Below, one piece after another: positions 24,773 through 38,156 of a stretch of DNA of 64,000 nt; position 1 is the first letter of the stretch, and every line of letters starts with the position of its first letter. The stretch is from Baylisascaris procyonis (lineage: Eukaryota > Nematoda > Chromadorea > Rhabditida > Ascarididae): contig JAZARR010000008.1 of the NCBI GenBank assembly GCA_037389465.1, positions 3,101,501 through 3,165,500 of the forward strand, given 5' to 3'. Below the pieces are notes generated by a model. It saw only the letters and a program-made list of their open reading frames with translations, ran no database searches and was not told where the DNA came from. Position numbers and translations under genes: made by a program.

Positions 24773-27470
24773 CTGTAAGTAACGTCTCGTTGAATGTTCC
24801 AAAAGGTGAATAAGTTTTCCTTAACGCATCGAAAGAAGTAAACCGTTCATGCAACAAAAAAATTCATTCATTTTAAATGCTTTGTTGCGTTTGCAGTTGT
24901 TTTAATTCATGCGAAAAGCAAAAATGTTTGAGTAATTAGGGAGACATTTTCGAAAGTCAATGAAACTACAGTAACGCAAATGCGATTGTGATTATACGTT
25001 TTTTTTTTTTGAAAACAAAGGACTCCACTAATATTCTCTAATGTGCTTTTGCATGATTGCTTCTTCTTCTAGCTTTTTATAAAGTACAATCCAGGTTTGT
25101 CTCAAAATTCCCACTCAATTGCCAAGTGGTAAGAGCAAAAAAAAAATTTTTTTTTTACAACGACTGTGGTTGTCTATTGTTCAGATTCCCTCAGGCATTT
25201 TTTACATGATCTCTAGATCTCTCTGGAGTTATCTCTTCACCGACAACCTATATGATGCTTGTTGTACACGGCAGCTGTAGAGTGTAGTGTTCTAACGCTC
25301 GAGATGTGGCAATCGTTTGAGTACTCATTTGCTGATCACCCTCTTTATATGATCGAACACAGCAAAATTGTATTCTGGAATCATCTGTGGTATAAGTTAA
25401 ATGTGCCTAAGTTTATCTCCTTAACTACTGTAAATGCTCTGTAGAAATGGATTGGTGCACTGACCGGTGTTTGTACTGGCGAGGTTGACTATTAGGATTT
25501 GCGCAGTGTGAAATACTATTGAATCTAGCCCACTTTACCTAAACCAATTATTGGATGTTACAAAAAGCAAGAAAGATTTCATGTGAAAAGTACTTCCAAG
25601 CAAACATCCATACAAAAGTCCTTTTTTGCAAGGATATACACATTGAATCACTTCTTTAAAATAAACGCATTTAATGTAATCCGTAAGACGAATCTCCTCA
25701 CGAACCATAGTTTTAACTTCCTTAACAAATATCATTCTCTGAAGGAACATATTTCTTGATTTAGCGATTACTTCAGAGAACAGTTGAATTTCAATGCAGA
25801 ATGTGGACATATGAAGGAAAATGCTAAAGAAAATCAAAATGAGATGTACGCACAATAACAACGTCTTACCGCATCACCAAGTCACAACCACACTAAGGCA
25901 GAGTACACCATTGCATGACAAGAGAAAGGAGGGCACGAAGGCGAGGGGAGGGGGAGGGATTAAATTAGGGTCGTTGCTAAGAGCGAATCAAAAGAATCTT
26001 CGAAAAATAACTGCTTCCTATGTGGAAGTTGTAATAAAGGAAACTTGACAAGCGATAATGCATCTCTTAAAACGCATCGTCTAATGCGCAAACGAGTATA
26101 TATGAGAGGATGAATTAAGTAAATCTCGGCACGATGCATCAAAATAGCGTGAAATCGCCTCAAAAAATTTTTGTTTCATTAATGCCTAAAAGGTGTGATT
26201 TTGATGAGCGGAAAGCACCGTAGTGATACAAACGAATGGATTTTAAGTGTTGAAATTAAACGAGACGAGATATATCCGAGCAACTAAATAAATCCTAAAA
26301 TATATTGCAATAAGTACGGGAGAATTTGGTAAACTCTGTAATGAACAATGCGAAATAAAGAAAAAAAAATAGCGCAATTTGATTATTTTTCTTAAAATTG
26401 GTAAAAATTTTCGCTCCGATATGAAGTTATTATTTATGAGGAGTAATGCAGCGCAATGATATTATTATGTATTACGAACTTCCTAAAAAATCGGCGCTAT
26501 TTCACTAATTGGCATTTCGTGACAATTCTTTGAAGTTCGAAAGAGAAACACAACAAAGAGTGTAGTATTCGTTTTTATATTTGATTAACATATACGTAGA
26601 ATTTCACTATCGATCACTGTTGAATTTATGAACGCAATAGAGATATATGAATTGATGTGGAAATAATGTAGAAACATTAGAAACGCATTGGTATGATAAT
26701 ATGTTGAAGTTGCTTCAAGGTAAACAACTCATTTTTTTGCTCCTGAAGAGAATTACTTCCGCCGCTTTGACGAGGTATATGAGAGATATTCAAAATGGCG
26801 CATGATAATGGTACAAGATAGTTTTTCTCCCTTTTCTGTCCTCCCTTCCTCCACCATAACATTTGAGGAGAAAAAAATTGCCTGAGAGTAATTTTGAGAA
26901 ATTTTCATAGCATGGAAACTTTTTCAAGCTTCAGAAAATGAAGCGAAATTTCAACAAAAATAAGTCAATCTGATCCCCGTAAATACCCTGAAAGTGGCAG
27001 AAAAGATGACCTTTCGAAGCGGAAGAAATTCATTAACTTCAAAAGCACTTCTATTATAAGATTATTTAACAGAGGTGAATTCTTTCGTCAATATTTCATT
27101 TTTATTTCTGTTCTGTATGAATAATTCGGACAATTGCATATTTTACCATGCTTTCATTCATAGTATTACCTCACAGTGCATTCTTAATATTACTCACACA
27201 CCTCGTGGTGCTTTCCTCTTAATTAGGGCACAGTGCGCATTATTTAATCTATCATAACTTATATTCTATACTTCAAGCTACACTAAATTCTATACTCGAT
27301 TTATCGTGGCAGCGATGGCTTACTATATATGTTCGAAAGGGTGCTCTTGTGCACATTTTCCATTCACTCTCCTTTTCCCATAACTGTACCAAACTTGTGA
27401 CACGATATTTTCTGATTTCGAGAGCATTTGAAACCTGTAGTAATGACCGACTGCAGGCAAAGCACATAAA

Positions 27471-27512
<42 letters not shown>
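27471..27512. repeat. Compound (CT)n(AT)n microsatellite
   Basis: About twelve CT units pass directly into about nine AT units. Confidence 0.95.
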
Positions 27513-28355
27513 CCTCAAGGTGCAGCAATTCTTCACTGGATGCGATTTTTGAGACTTCACTTTAATTCACCGCAAAGCAGTCCTGCAGCAGATGGGTTCA
27601 ACCAGTTCATCCTCACAAAAGTGAAAGCAGAAAGTCACGAGGGCCGCACAGCGCCTATTTATAGATGCAGTCATCAACTGTAGAATTCGCAGCTCTGTCC
27701 CCACCAGCTTCCCCTTCCAACGTTATCCTAGCAAACAGTGCAACCTCACCTACGATAAGGTTCAATTACTTTCTAAGTGCTCTTCCTCAATGAATAATAA
27801 ATTTTCGCATTGTTCTTGCGGTATAATGGCTTTTCGTTAAAGATGTTCGTAGTTTTATATATATTACACGTGTTCACTTACCCTCATGCTAGCTATGACG
27901 TCATTCCATTTTATATGCATGTAAGTTTTCCCATGAAAGCCTTGTGCTCGTGTTTCCGCTTCCGAATAGAACGTTTTGAATGAATGAAAACGAGTGATTT
28001 CTTGGACTTCAACCAAATAGAAGGGCCTGTAACGCGAAGGCTTTCTTTGCTAGACGTCTTATGGTTCATGGGATATTTCTATTTCTAGTGGAATAATGAC
28101 TCTAGAGGAGTATTGCTCATTACCTTATCTAGCATTTCTCTATGCAATATTCGAATACTCTTTCCCGCTAAGTATCGTTGATTTATGGGTTTACAATTCA
28201 TTGGTCTATAAGCACTTTATCACGAAATGGACCGTGACACGTAGGAAAAACGAAAAGATTCTGTAAATAAGTAAAAACCGATCAGACGTCATGAGTTTGG
28301 ATCAAGATGGCCAATAATGACCCGGAACAGTTGGGCCGAGGCGAGTGATAACGAC

Positions 28356-28404
28356 CGTCTCATATCGGCAGTCTTGATTGGACAAAGAGTGCCGGTGTGA
28401 GACG
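28356..28404. repeat. Inverted repeat, 15-bp arms, 19-nt loop
   Basis: CGTCTCATATCGGCA (28356-28370) pairs with TGCCGGTGTGAGACG (28390-28404), 13 of 15 positions being complementary. The local sequence is GC-richer than its surroundings. It may be the core of a small palindromic element. Confidence 0.5.
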
Positions 28405-31400
28405 AGGCATTGCTCACCACCATATATAGGGATTTTTCAAAAGACGACCGGATTTCATTAATCCTTCGAGATTATGTTGAAAGCACATAAATCTTAGATG
28501 AGGCTTACTCAATGCTTCAAAAAAAGAAAAACTTGATCAGTGGAGCTGCTATGACCTACTACCCTCGAATAAATGAGGGAAAAATGATCTCGTTGACATG
28601 AGAAACGATGGATGACTCACAATCACTGCTTGCCTATTAGCATCTTCATCATCGTTTCTGAGACAATTCTTGCCTATGGAACTTAAGTTCTAAAAATTCC
28701 ATATAAGAGCATTTTTTATGCATTCACATGATCTAATGTACTCTTATGCAAAAAGAAAATTAGTTGTATTCATCGACATGCCTCAATGTCTTTCATAATT
28801 TCTTTAATTTCCTCTCGAGATTCGCCCGAAGTATAAAATTTCATTAATTTCTTTATTTAGTTCATTTGGTTGTGTTCATATATTGAACTATTGCTGATGA
28901 ATATATCGTATATTAGAAGATAATCCATGAAGTTATTCTAATGAAAGACGTTAGAAAACTATGCTGAATATGAAGTAAATTAAACGATTTTCGAATAGTG
29001 ATTGAAGTGATATTAGGAGCGTTCAATTGATTCATCAATATGTTTGCATTGCGTTTGATATAAATATGTGAGGTGACGATGTAATTAGCAGGTATAACAC
29101 ATAAAGCGGATGAATATGCGCTGATAAGCTGCCTTAGTAATTGTGAGGCAGCTTATTTGTACTTATTGATGATGAAGTGATTGGAACCTTAAAGAAAACC
29201 GCGTATAGCTTCAACCAATGGCAAGGATTAATCTGGATCATAGCAGAGTCTTTATTTAGAAGCGAGCGAAAAAAAAAATAAAGTAAAGAGATGATAACAT
29301 ACAACTTCCCATAACTAACTTTCAATTGTGGATCAATGGAAATAATAGTAAATGAGGAATCGGGTAGGGACCACCTAGCGAGGCAAGGAACAGCAGATTT
29401 TAGTAGAGTAAACTGTAAGTAATGTGGAAGAATTGAGAGGGTTCATAAAGGTGGAATAAAGGGTTGAGGAAAATAATCAAATGAAATCTCAATTGGATGG
29501 AGGGCCAAAACCTTGAGAGCCTTCTGAAATTTTTCTCTTCACCATAAAAGAGACGGAAATTTTCCTTCCCATCGTAGAACATCATATATTTTATGTCTAG
29601 GATGTAATCCGAATTGCTTGATAACATTAGAAACACTCCGTTAATGTGGATATTTCCATCGTTTCTGAAGCATCACTCATCGCTTATCCACTCTTTTTAA
29701 GCAACCTGATAGGGGAAAAGCATCTTAACGCTAATGCTATGAATTTATTCAAATAAGTCTCATATTGCAAGGCAACTTATGACACTTAACGCATTTCCGG
29801 TGACCGGAAATCACATCAATGCAATATTCATTTCCTGTTGATATGGGAAGAGTCACTTAATTTACAATCGGAAGAAAAACACAACATATGAGAAAGTAAT
29901 AAGAAACCTTTATTGTATAAGAGGACAAGAATGACCTTGGTCTTTTATGTATGCAAGTTCTTAATTTCTTAAATAAACTCGATAGCAATATTTATGCAAA
30001 ATCATGGCACTTCTATTATACTTACTGAGGTAGGTACGTTCGACCGTTGTGGAACAAAGTCTTCGACCCTCGACAAAGTCCCTATTACAGTGAAATTATC
30101 TTTTTTCTCCTTGATATTTTGTCAAGGTTCCCGTCCTGAGGAATTCCCTCTCTATCAGCATCCCCCCTATCGAACACTCTCCATGCTATCAGCGTCCTCA
30201 AACCATCCTATGCTCTAACAAAATGCCTCTATAAGCTTCAATATCTAATAGCCATACTATACTCACATCTTAGCGATCACATCACAATACCATTTTAAAA
30301 GTTTTATCCATTTTATTGCTTCGATCTGTCAAAATTGTGAAAGTTTGCTCTAATCCTCGCTTATCTTTGCTCTCTCGTTCTTATCGCAAGCTCTGTTCAA
30401 GTTGAGGTGGTATTCAAGCTTGTTAGGCGTTGTTTTTAATGCTCTAAATATCTTAGTTTTTATAATTTTTTAAATCATTTTCAACTCGAAATCATGTTCA
30501 CAATATTTTCAACATTCTTCAACTTGAATTTAAAAAAAAGTCTGACTGCTGGATTACGAAGTGGGAAAATTTGATTTTAAGAATTCAAACGGTTACATTT
30601 ATTACCAGTTGAAAATTTGGACTTATGGATGGAGGCGGTGTGTTGTAGTCTTGTATGATGTAGTGCAGAGTAGATTGAGCCCTGATATGCGTGCTGTGCT
30701 GAGGTGGTGGATTAAGTTTGAGGTTGTGGGCAGCGAACTGTATAGCAGTTTAGGGTGATAGGCGAGTTGCGGGATGGGATTATGAATTGTGAACGGTAAG
30801 TTCTGGAGATAAGCTACAATGACAAATAAAGGGAGTAGGTATGGGAGCATAAACTCGAGCTCATAAACAGGGTTCACTTGCGAGGAAATCACCAGTGAGT
30901 TTTGGGGTGAGTGCGAAGTTTTAGTGTTTTTTATGATCGGCTGTAGGATAGTCAGCAATAGGTTGTGTGAACAATCGTGAGATAGCTATAAAGTGACCAC
31001 AACAATTGAATGAGCATATAGGGAAAGTGTCCACTTTTATGGAAACGCCTCGTTCTTTGATTTCATTTCTTTGTTATTCCGCGTAATGCTATCGGGCGAT
31101 ATAATTGCAAAATATAGCGATTTCTATAAATATCCTCATAGTCTCAAAGCAGTCTGCGAACAAACATTCCTTCCCTGTTGTGGGAATCATGAACAAACGC
31201 TTCTATAAATTACTGACAAGTTTATAAATTATTGGTAAGGCGCAATACGCACTGAATAAAGTATTCAACCTAGTCTTTTAAGTTATATTAATCGACGCGT
31301 TTCTGTATGTCGACGATATAAGGGACTATAATCAACTTTGTTCATGCATTCTGTGAACAAAAAAAAAAGCAAGAGAATTCGTATTTTTTTTTTATGTGCC

Positions 31401-31676
31401 AAGCAATGTGAAATGCAATATGATCGGCTGCGAAATCTGTGCAAATTTTCGGCACTTTTTGTTGCTATTTTCTTATCCGACGAATCAACGTGAAAATTGA
31501 TATAACCGGTTGTTTAAATTATTATAATATGCCCATTATAGTTAACTTTGATTTCAAATGGAGCTGAAATTCATAGATGAGCATATACACACGCATAAGC
31601 ATAGACATACAAATAACATATTGCATAAGCGTGAAGGAATGAACTTTTTGTGAGGGTTTCTAAGAGGAAAAGAAAT

Positions 31677-31692
31677 GGGGGGGGGGGGGGGG
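31677..31692 (+). repeat. Poly-G homopolymer (16 G)
   Basis: Run of 16 G followed by AGGG in an otherwise AT-rich intergenic area; no gene context. Confidence 0.85.
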
Positions 31693-33023
31693 AGGGTGTT
31701 GAAAAGGATTTCCACTACTAAATTGGTGATATCTTTGATTGGAAGTTCTATGAAAAGCAGAGTTTGATAAGATAAGCTAATTTCTGATTACGATATAGAT
31801 GCTTAAATAGTAATCCAAATGAAATAAATGAACAACTATCCGAGAGTGAGAGAATAGCACTTTCCGATGAGTGTATATAATGAAGCAGAAAGCGATAAAA
31901 ACAAGTGAATAGACTATGTGAAGCTTTAAATATGCAATGTGGGCATGTATAATAAGTGAATGGCTTCATTAATTAGTGTGAACATTGTATTCTTTCTTTC
32001 TTTCTTTTTTACATCAAAAACCCGATTGAAATGTAATGCGTGAATGAAATTATTTTGAATCAAAATTCCAAAAAAAAACAATTGACATTTTCGTCGAATT
32101 AATCTAAAAACTTTATAGATCGATGAATTCATCGTTGATTTTCAATTTTCTTATCTGAATAAGTTTTATTAATTAGTGTTCAACGGGATATAAAGATATG
32201 CATCGTTGAACACATTCAACAATAAATAACGAGTAAATAATCTAGGCAACGAGATAATATTTTCATTACATTTGCCTATTCGATTCAAAGGTTTCCGCTC
32301 ATGCAGAAATTACAGTTGAATCTTGTCTACTCTCATTCTCAATCTTCTATATGTTTGATTTCTTTATCAATGCAACGCATGAATATCGGCGAGGTTTAAA
32401 AGGAAAGGCCGATCGTTCATTAAGGTGGTAAGAGGGTTTCTATAAGATACCGATATTTTCAGAAAAAGGTCTTGACGTGACCTCATATATTAAAACTCAA
32501 ACCATTTGTAAATACTTCCGACGAGGTGAAAGTAAATTTTGCTACAGTCAATTACGTAAAAGAAGGTACTATTTTAAAATACGTCATTTCGAGATTACAT
32601 CAGGTGGTTTTTTGGTAGAATCTTCGCTTCCCTCGTCGAAAAATTTTCATTCGTTTACTCACCAAGCATGCAAACTACTAGAGAGAATGTTTTGACTTTA
32701 AATGCTGAATTCCCTTGAAGCCGATTCCTTAATCCTCGCAACTCATTCGGCGCACTTTCCGGAAGTTTTTCGTAAAATTACGCTACGATAACATGCGTAT
32801 TTGGGAATAAGTGTGGCTTCCGGAAGCCATTTTAAGCTCACAAATGTGACAACGCTACCGTAGTGAAATTCGATGGATGTAAATTATATGTACGACTGCT
32901 TTTAAAAATTTTCAAATATTTTGGATAAAATGGCAGGAACTCTTTGTGAAGCTTGCATAGAAGCAATTTCAAGCACTAATTTTCTTATTCCTTTTGAAGC
33001 CGTGTGTGAAATCAAACTAATAC

Positions 33024-33212
33024 CTGTGGAGTTTTTTTTCTCACTCGCAACTGACCTGACATAGGGAGTAAAGTTCCATTGTCGTTTAAAGACTCTGCGG
33101 AATTTTGAGCATCTAGGATTTCACCCGAGGTGATGATGAATAACTTCAGGTGAAATGCAGCATGAGCATAAACACTTCGAGAAGAAGTAGTGGAAACGAA
33201 GGAGGAGGAGGA
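33024..33212 (-). CDS. Isolated exon candidate
   Basis: On the minus strand TTATAAG is followed by exactly 63 open codons and a CAG/GTATTA donor. The text is Ser-rich then mixed (SRSVYAHAAFHLKLFIITSG, SLNDNGTLLPMSGQLRVRKK). Base composition is richer in G and C than the flanks. I found no partner exons and no family match. It may be a remnant exon or chance. Confidence 0.25.
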
Positions 33213-33321
33213 CTTATAAGATTGAAACAACGAGGACAGATTTCGCGAGAAGTGTTAACGATTGAAAAAAAAAATCGTTCGAATACTGCTAAAATTCGAA
33301 GATTTTCGAATTGAGGCGGGA

Positions 33322-33334
33322 GGGGGGGGGGGGG
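33322..33334 (+). repeat. Poly-G homopolymer (13 G)
   Basis: Run of 13 G in a purine-rich stretch (GCGGGAGGGG onward to GAGAGGTGGAG). Confidence 0.8.
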
Positions 33335-35166
33335 TGAGGTAGCGAGCGGGAGAGGTGGAGAAGACCGATAGGCCCAATTTAGTCAATTTGTTGAAGTTAA
33401 TCACTTTTTACAAAGAAAGCAGGAAAACTACTTCAATTTCCTCATGCTTCTTAGCATCAGAATGAGCAATTTGCAGCCGATCTCTTTTCCCCTTTCTTAC
33501 CCCTTCATTCTCTACCTCACTACTCGAGGATATACACTTACTATCACAAAAAGATAAGCATTGAGTGATAAATAAACTTGTAGTGGCAACTGCATGAACT
33601 CATTATTCCGGCTGGTTATTGAATTCAAAATGTCAAATAGCCGTGTAGCATTATGCACTGATATAATGTTTCGTGTTGCTTCATAAAATGAAAGGAAAAT
33701 GAAAGAAGATTTAAAAACATTCATACGAAGTTTTGTTACATGGGATTCATTATGGCATAGAGATCAAGCGAATGTATGCAAATGAGGAAGGTAGAAGCTT
33801 ATCGCCCCAACAAGTGACGGTGATTTAGTTCAAATATGAACCCCCACCCCCTGAAAATGAAACGAATTCGATGCTAAATGAAGTGAATAAGTTTTGTCAT
33901 CTAGGTTAGAGGAAATAAAACGATGCATACATAATATGATATGTCTTGAAAACTTGGACTGTTCAGTAGCGCAAAATAAATTCACAAGGTGATTCCTCAT
34001 ATTGCACATCCTCCAGTCAAATGAGAGTTGCAATTTGTGAATAGCATCTTCACACCTGTAATCTTTAAAAAACATTTGACCAAAAAACAAGTTCACTTAA
34101 ATAAATTAAATTAACAAATAAAACTTAAAACAAACTACTGAATTTAAAATTATAAATTTATTAAAAAAATTAACAAAACATGTTTGCGCAACAATGCAAG
34201 TGAAATATTCAAATATATTCAGTGAGTTTAAAATCAGAAGGAAGAAGGTGAAGGGTAGCCGGGCAAGGGAAGGGAAAAGAAAGAGAAAAGGAGAATTGTG
34301 GAGAGATACTGCTGCAACGGATCAAGAACAGTTTATGATGGTATTGCGGATACTTTTACTTTAATCACAATTTATTCCCTTTGCGGCAATGAATGTCTTT
34401 ATAGGTATTTCTGAGCATTTCAGGTTTCACGTAAGATGGAAAATTTTGTGCTGATATAAAAGGTACCATTTGCAGCAGTCAATAATGCTTCATCTTTCAA
34501 ACGCAAGGAATACTCAAAATGCAAAGCAGAACGCTCGATAAGACGCATGGTCGGTGAAGTATCTGATTAGTGGGCCACGAGCTGAATTTATCAAGGTTCT
34601 TTTGCGATATTCATGTTGTCAGCGTTATCACAGGTGGACTAGCTAAATAGGAATTCATTCGATAATGTTCACTGAACGACTTTAGAGGGAGCCTATCATA
34701 AGAATGGATCGTAAACAGATCGCTTTCTATATGTAAGTCATAAAAAAAAAGGATAGTCGACTGCGGGTTTATTGTGATCGTTTCGGAACAAGTGCTTAAT
34801 ATGAGTGGGACAACGTTGTTGAACGTTATGTCGGAATGAATTAATGAGAAAAGATCGTTGATGCCAACATATTTATAGCTGTTGAGTGGGATATTTATAA
34901 TTGTTTGAGATGCGTTTCTGCAATGATATATTGAGCACATAGCCAATACAACAAATTCATGGATACATTCATGACAATTGAAAGAGAAAGATGCCAACTA
35001 TGGTGGAATTTTTGTCATTCTTTAGAGCATTTAGCTTGTGTTAGCTCGTTTCGATACGACATTTTAAAGAATTATCTCTTGAAGACATGAAACGAAGGGC
35101 TAGTCGTTACGTCATCAATGTCACGCCTCTCAAACATCGACGGAATTTACAACAATGCTGAATGAA

Positions 35167-35186
35167 ATTACCAACCGGTTGGTAAT
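35167..35186. repeat. Perfect 20-bp palindrome
   Basis: ATTACCAACCGGTTGGTAAT is identical to its reverse complement. CCGGTT-centred palindromes of this kind can be dimer-binding sites (Grainyhead-type factors bind AACCGGTT); this is inference. Confidence 0.85.
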
Positions 35187-35961
35187 ATGAGCGAAATATT
35201 TAACTTTGCAGCAGCAAATTCTCATCCCGAAATATGTAAATCCTGAAAATTGCATCGCAAATATGTGAAATTCAAAAATTCAGAGAAAAATTCGGCATGC
35301 ACGCTAGAGCGTGCAAACGGTAGAGCTGAGTGGGTCATAATGTGAAGCGAATGGTGGAGGGAAATAAGAGGAGGGAGGGGAATCCCCCATCTCGATGTTG
35401 ATTGTTGTGTTCAGTCTGATTTGTGATTTGTTTCTCTCCGTCTGGTTCCAATTTTGTGGTGCGATAATATGAGTCTATAATTGGGGATTTCATAAAAGGC
35501 GTGAGCATAGCTGGGAAGCGAAGAAAGATGCGAAGGAATGACATATATATCTGGACATTCCCTCTCTTAACACGATGGGTCATATATGGACATATATGGA
35601 CAAATCAATATGGGATGTGAAAATCGATATTTGCCCTTCCATGGAAAGGGCGGAGACGTTTCATCGTGGAACGTTCCGACGCCATCGTTTTTGTGTCGGC
35701 GAAATTGGGCGCCACAGATTCTTTGGCGATGAAATGTTTTCGCATCCATATTTATTATCCGATAATAATTCAAAAATCGTCCACAAATTCTTAGACGAAA
35801 AAATGATCAAGCGCGGGCCTAAAAAAGTTCAGATAACGACGCCACTAAATTCCATTCTTCTTCTGAACGGAATCACTATCTGTTTTTCTACTCATTTACT
35901 CCGAAGCACTATTTCTGTTGAAATATTTTGTGAACATTTGGCTTTGATGAATTTTATTTCA

Positions 35962-35962
<1 letters not shown>

Positions 35963-36041
<79 letters not shown>
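35963..36041. repeat. (TA)n microsatellite, about 79 bp
   Basis: Uninterrupted TA repeat. It extends a plus-strand open frame starting at 35575 by an artificial Tyr-Ile run. Confidence 0.95.
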
Positions 36042-36043
<2 letters not shown>

Positions 36044-37346
36044 GCTTTTATGGAAAATATTTTTTTTCTCTTAATGCACAAAACAATTCAGTAACATATT
36101 AAATGAAATAAAAGAAGAATTTTTCAATTTTAGAACGGTTTTGAATTAGTGCTTTCTATTTCGGAAAACATTCCGAACATAACAACGCCATGCATAATAC
36201 CGGCCCTCACCAGCGTATCCATCCATCAAAGTGGCTGGTTCGTTATTCTGAATTGTGCCGGCACTGGACTGTCGCGAGACTTCTAAACTTTGGTGGAAAG
36301 GGAATTCGATTTTGGCTTGGTTCTTTAGCATACGATGGCGTATTCTGCCATCAAGCGGATTTCCAAAGTTTTTTCTTTGATGTAAATAATAAATCTTTCT
36401 GAGGCAAATAAAAAATAAAAACAAAAAAGCCAATCAAATCTAGCCGAAAATTTCCTAGTCAAGCTAATACAGCGAGTCAGAAAAGCTTCAGGTAGCTGTT
36501 AAGACTCAAATTTTATGTGCAATGCATGATGCTTTGTCTTGATCACCCTTGCGCGAATTTCGCCGACCGTATTAATGCTAACTGTCTGAAGAATATTTTC
36601 CAGCACTCTCTTAGAGTATATTAAAGAGCGGCTAGCAAGGGAGAGGGGGAAGAGAGGGAGTGATTTAAGCATTTAGCTAATGATCGACTGATAGATGCTA
36701 GTTTTATGTGAATAGCACAGATGTAATGCAATATCCGCATCAATCCGACTGCAACATATTATAGAAGGGTAACATTTTTGCATATTGGCGACTATTTAGC
36801 TAAAAAAAGGTAAATCGTTGCATAGAATATTTCATAGCGACTTCACTACCATCTCTCTCACTTATTGTTTTATATTCATCATTCAAGTGGTTGCATTGGT
36901 TCACCTCGTTCCAATATGAAGAAGGTTGATGAGGTTAGATGCATGAATTCTGCGGTAATGCATTGAGAGGTTTTTTTATTTCATTGTTGTGATGATGATT
37001 TAACGCTGCTGGACGTCTTCGCAAATTTTGCAGCTCAATAACTGCTTGAGTAGTCGAACTTCAAGATGAAGCTTGTTTCCTGATTTTCTATGTGTGCGAT
37101 ATCATCTCAAATAGCTCAATGAAATACTGAGATTTTAGCAATAAAAAGTCACCAGCAGTTGGGAATTAAATATGCGAGGATTAAGTTCCCTTGATTGGTC
37201 TAATCGTGAGTATCCGTCGGATCTGCAACTCCAGTCCAAGTCAGAGAGCCTGCTGACCGACACAGGTATCAAGGCAATAGTTTATTATCCCCATGCAATG
37301 AAGTGTCCAAACAGAAGGAGCCTTTTCACTAGACTAGATTCTATCG

Positions 37347-37432
37347 TGACCCCCATGACCCCCATCGTCACACCCCGCGAGTCTGCGCTACCATCTGACC
37401 TCCTCACGCTTCCGGTGACCTCACGCGTGACC
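37347..37432. promoter_or_regulatory. Cluster of five TGACC half-sites in a GC-rich patch
   Basis: TGACC occurs at 37347, 37356, 37396, 37416 and 37428, all in the same orientation; the minus strand reads GGTCA. The first two form TGACCC-3nt-TGACCC, a DR3-like arrangement of nuclear-receptor half-sites, and 37416/37428 form a direct repeat with a 6-nt spacer. The patch is about 800 bp upstream of the first phosphatase exon. Binding is inference; the patch could also be a fragment of a mobile element. Confidence 0.3.
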
Positions 37433-38156
37433 CATTCGGTCCCGCGAGACCTCTAGAATCTGTGGCCTGAAAACTGAAGTCGATAAGAGCACATTAACCC
37501 TTTTTATGGCTTCTTCGATTCTGCCTAAGGTTAATCTTGCTGGGCAGTCCTTCGTTCTGCCTTTGAGCTTTAGACTTCTTTTGCCTCATCTTGCAATACC
37601 ATACTCGATGGAACACTGACAGCTTTTTCACTGTTGTATCTTTCGATAAGTATAGATACGAAGTGATACTGGCTGAAACATAGATGAAATTCATAATGGC
37701 TATTCTCTACTGTCTTTGAACTCATTTTGTTTTGTTCTTTTAGTGACCAACTTTCGCCTTATTACTCTGAAAGAGTTGTTATTTCGACCGAAAAGTGCAT
37801 CAGCTTCTCTTTCGTTGAGCCTTTGAATTCTCCTTCACATCTTGAGTCTCTATGCATTGACTGAATTTTCGATTGTCGTTTGATGGTTGTCTATAGCGCT
37901 GCTAGTCAATCACCGTCTAATGAACCATTTAGATATAATCGGTGATATTTCTGTTCACCCATCATTTTCGATCAGCGATCACAAATTTGTCATTCATGTG
38001 GTATCGCTAGTGACGTCTCGCAAGGTGATGGCGCATTATGCCCAACCTTATTCCAAATGTATGTGAATAACGTCATGGACCATTCGGCTAGTACTTGTAA
38101 GCTTTTTACTGATGTTTTAAGATTTTTCATCATATTATGCGAGGTAATATTATGTG

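Larger units (their letters stand above)
24773..33023. other. Long gene-poor stretch
   Basis: About 8 kb of AT-rich sequence with no gene I can support. Minus frames at 25535-25861 and 25960-26163 are open and contain some charged helical text but lack a consistent splice model. It holds a CT/AT microsatellite (27471-27512), an inverted repeat (28356-28404), a palindrome TTTCCGGTGACCGGAAA near 29798 and a 16-G run (31677-31692). Confidence 0.5.
33213..38156. other. Intergenic stretch upstream of the phosphatase gene
   Basis: No supported gene. It includes a 13-G run (33322-33334), a perfect 20-bp palindrome (35167-35186), a second TA microsatellite (35963-36041), a 95-codon minus frame at 36146-36433 of unknown nature, and a GC-rich patch at 37170-37460 with clustered TGACC words. 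The phosphatase promoter should lie near its right end. Confidence 0.5.

Noticed and set aside
34611..34997. 128-codon minus-strand open frame
   Set aside because: It starts only at a TTG, has no recognisable domain and can arise by chance in sequence this AT-rich.
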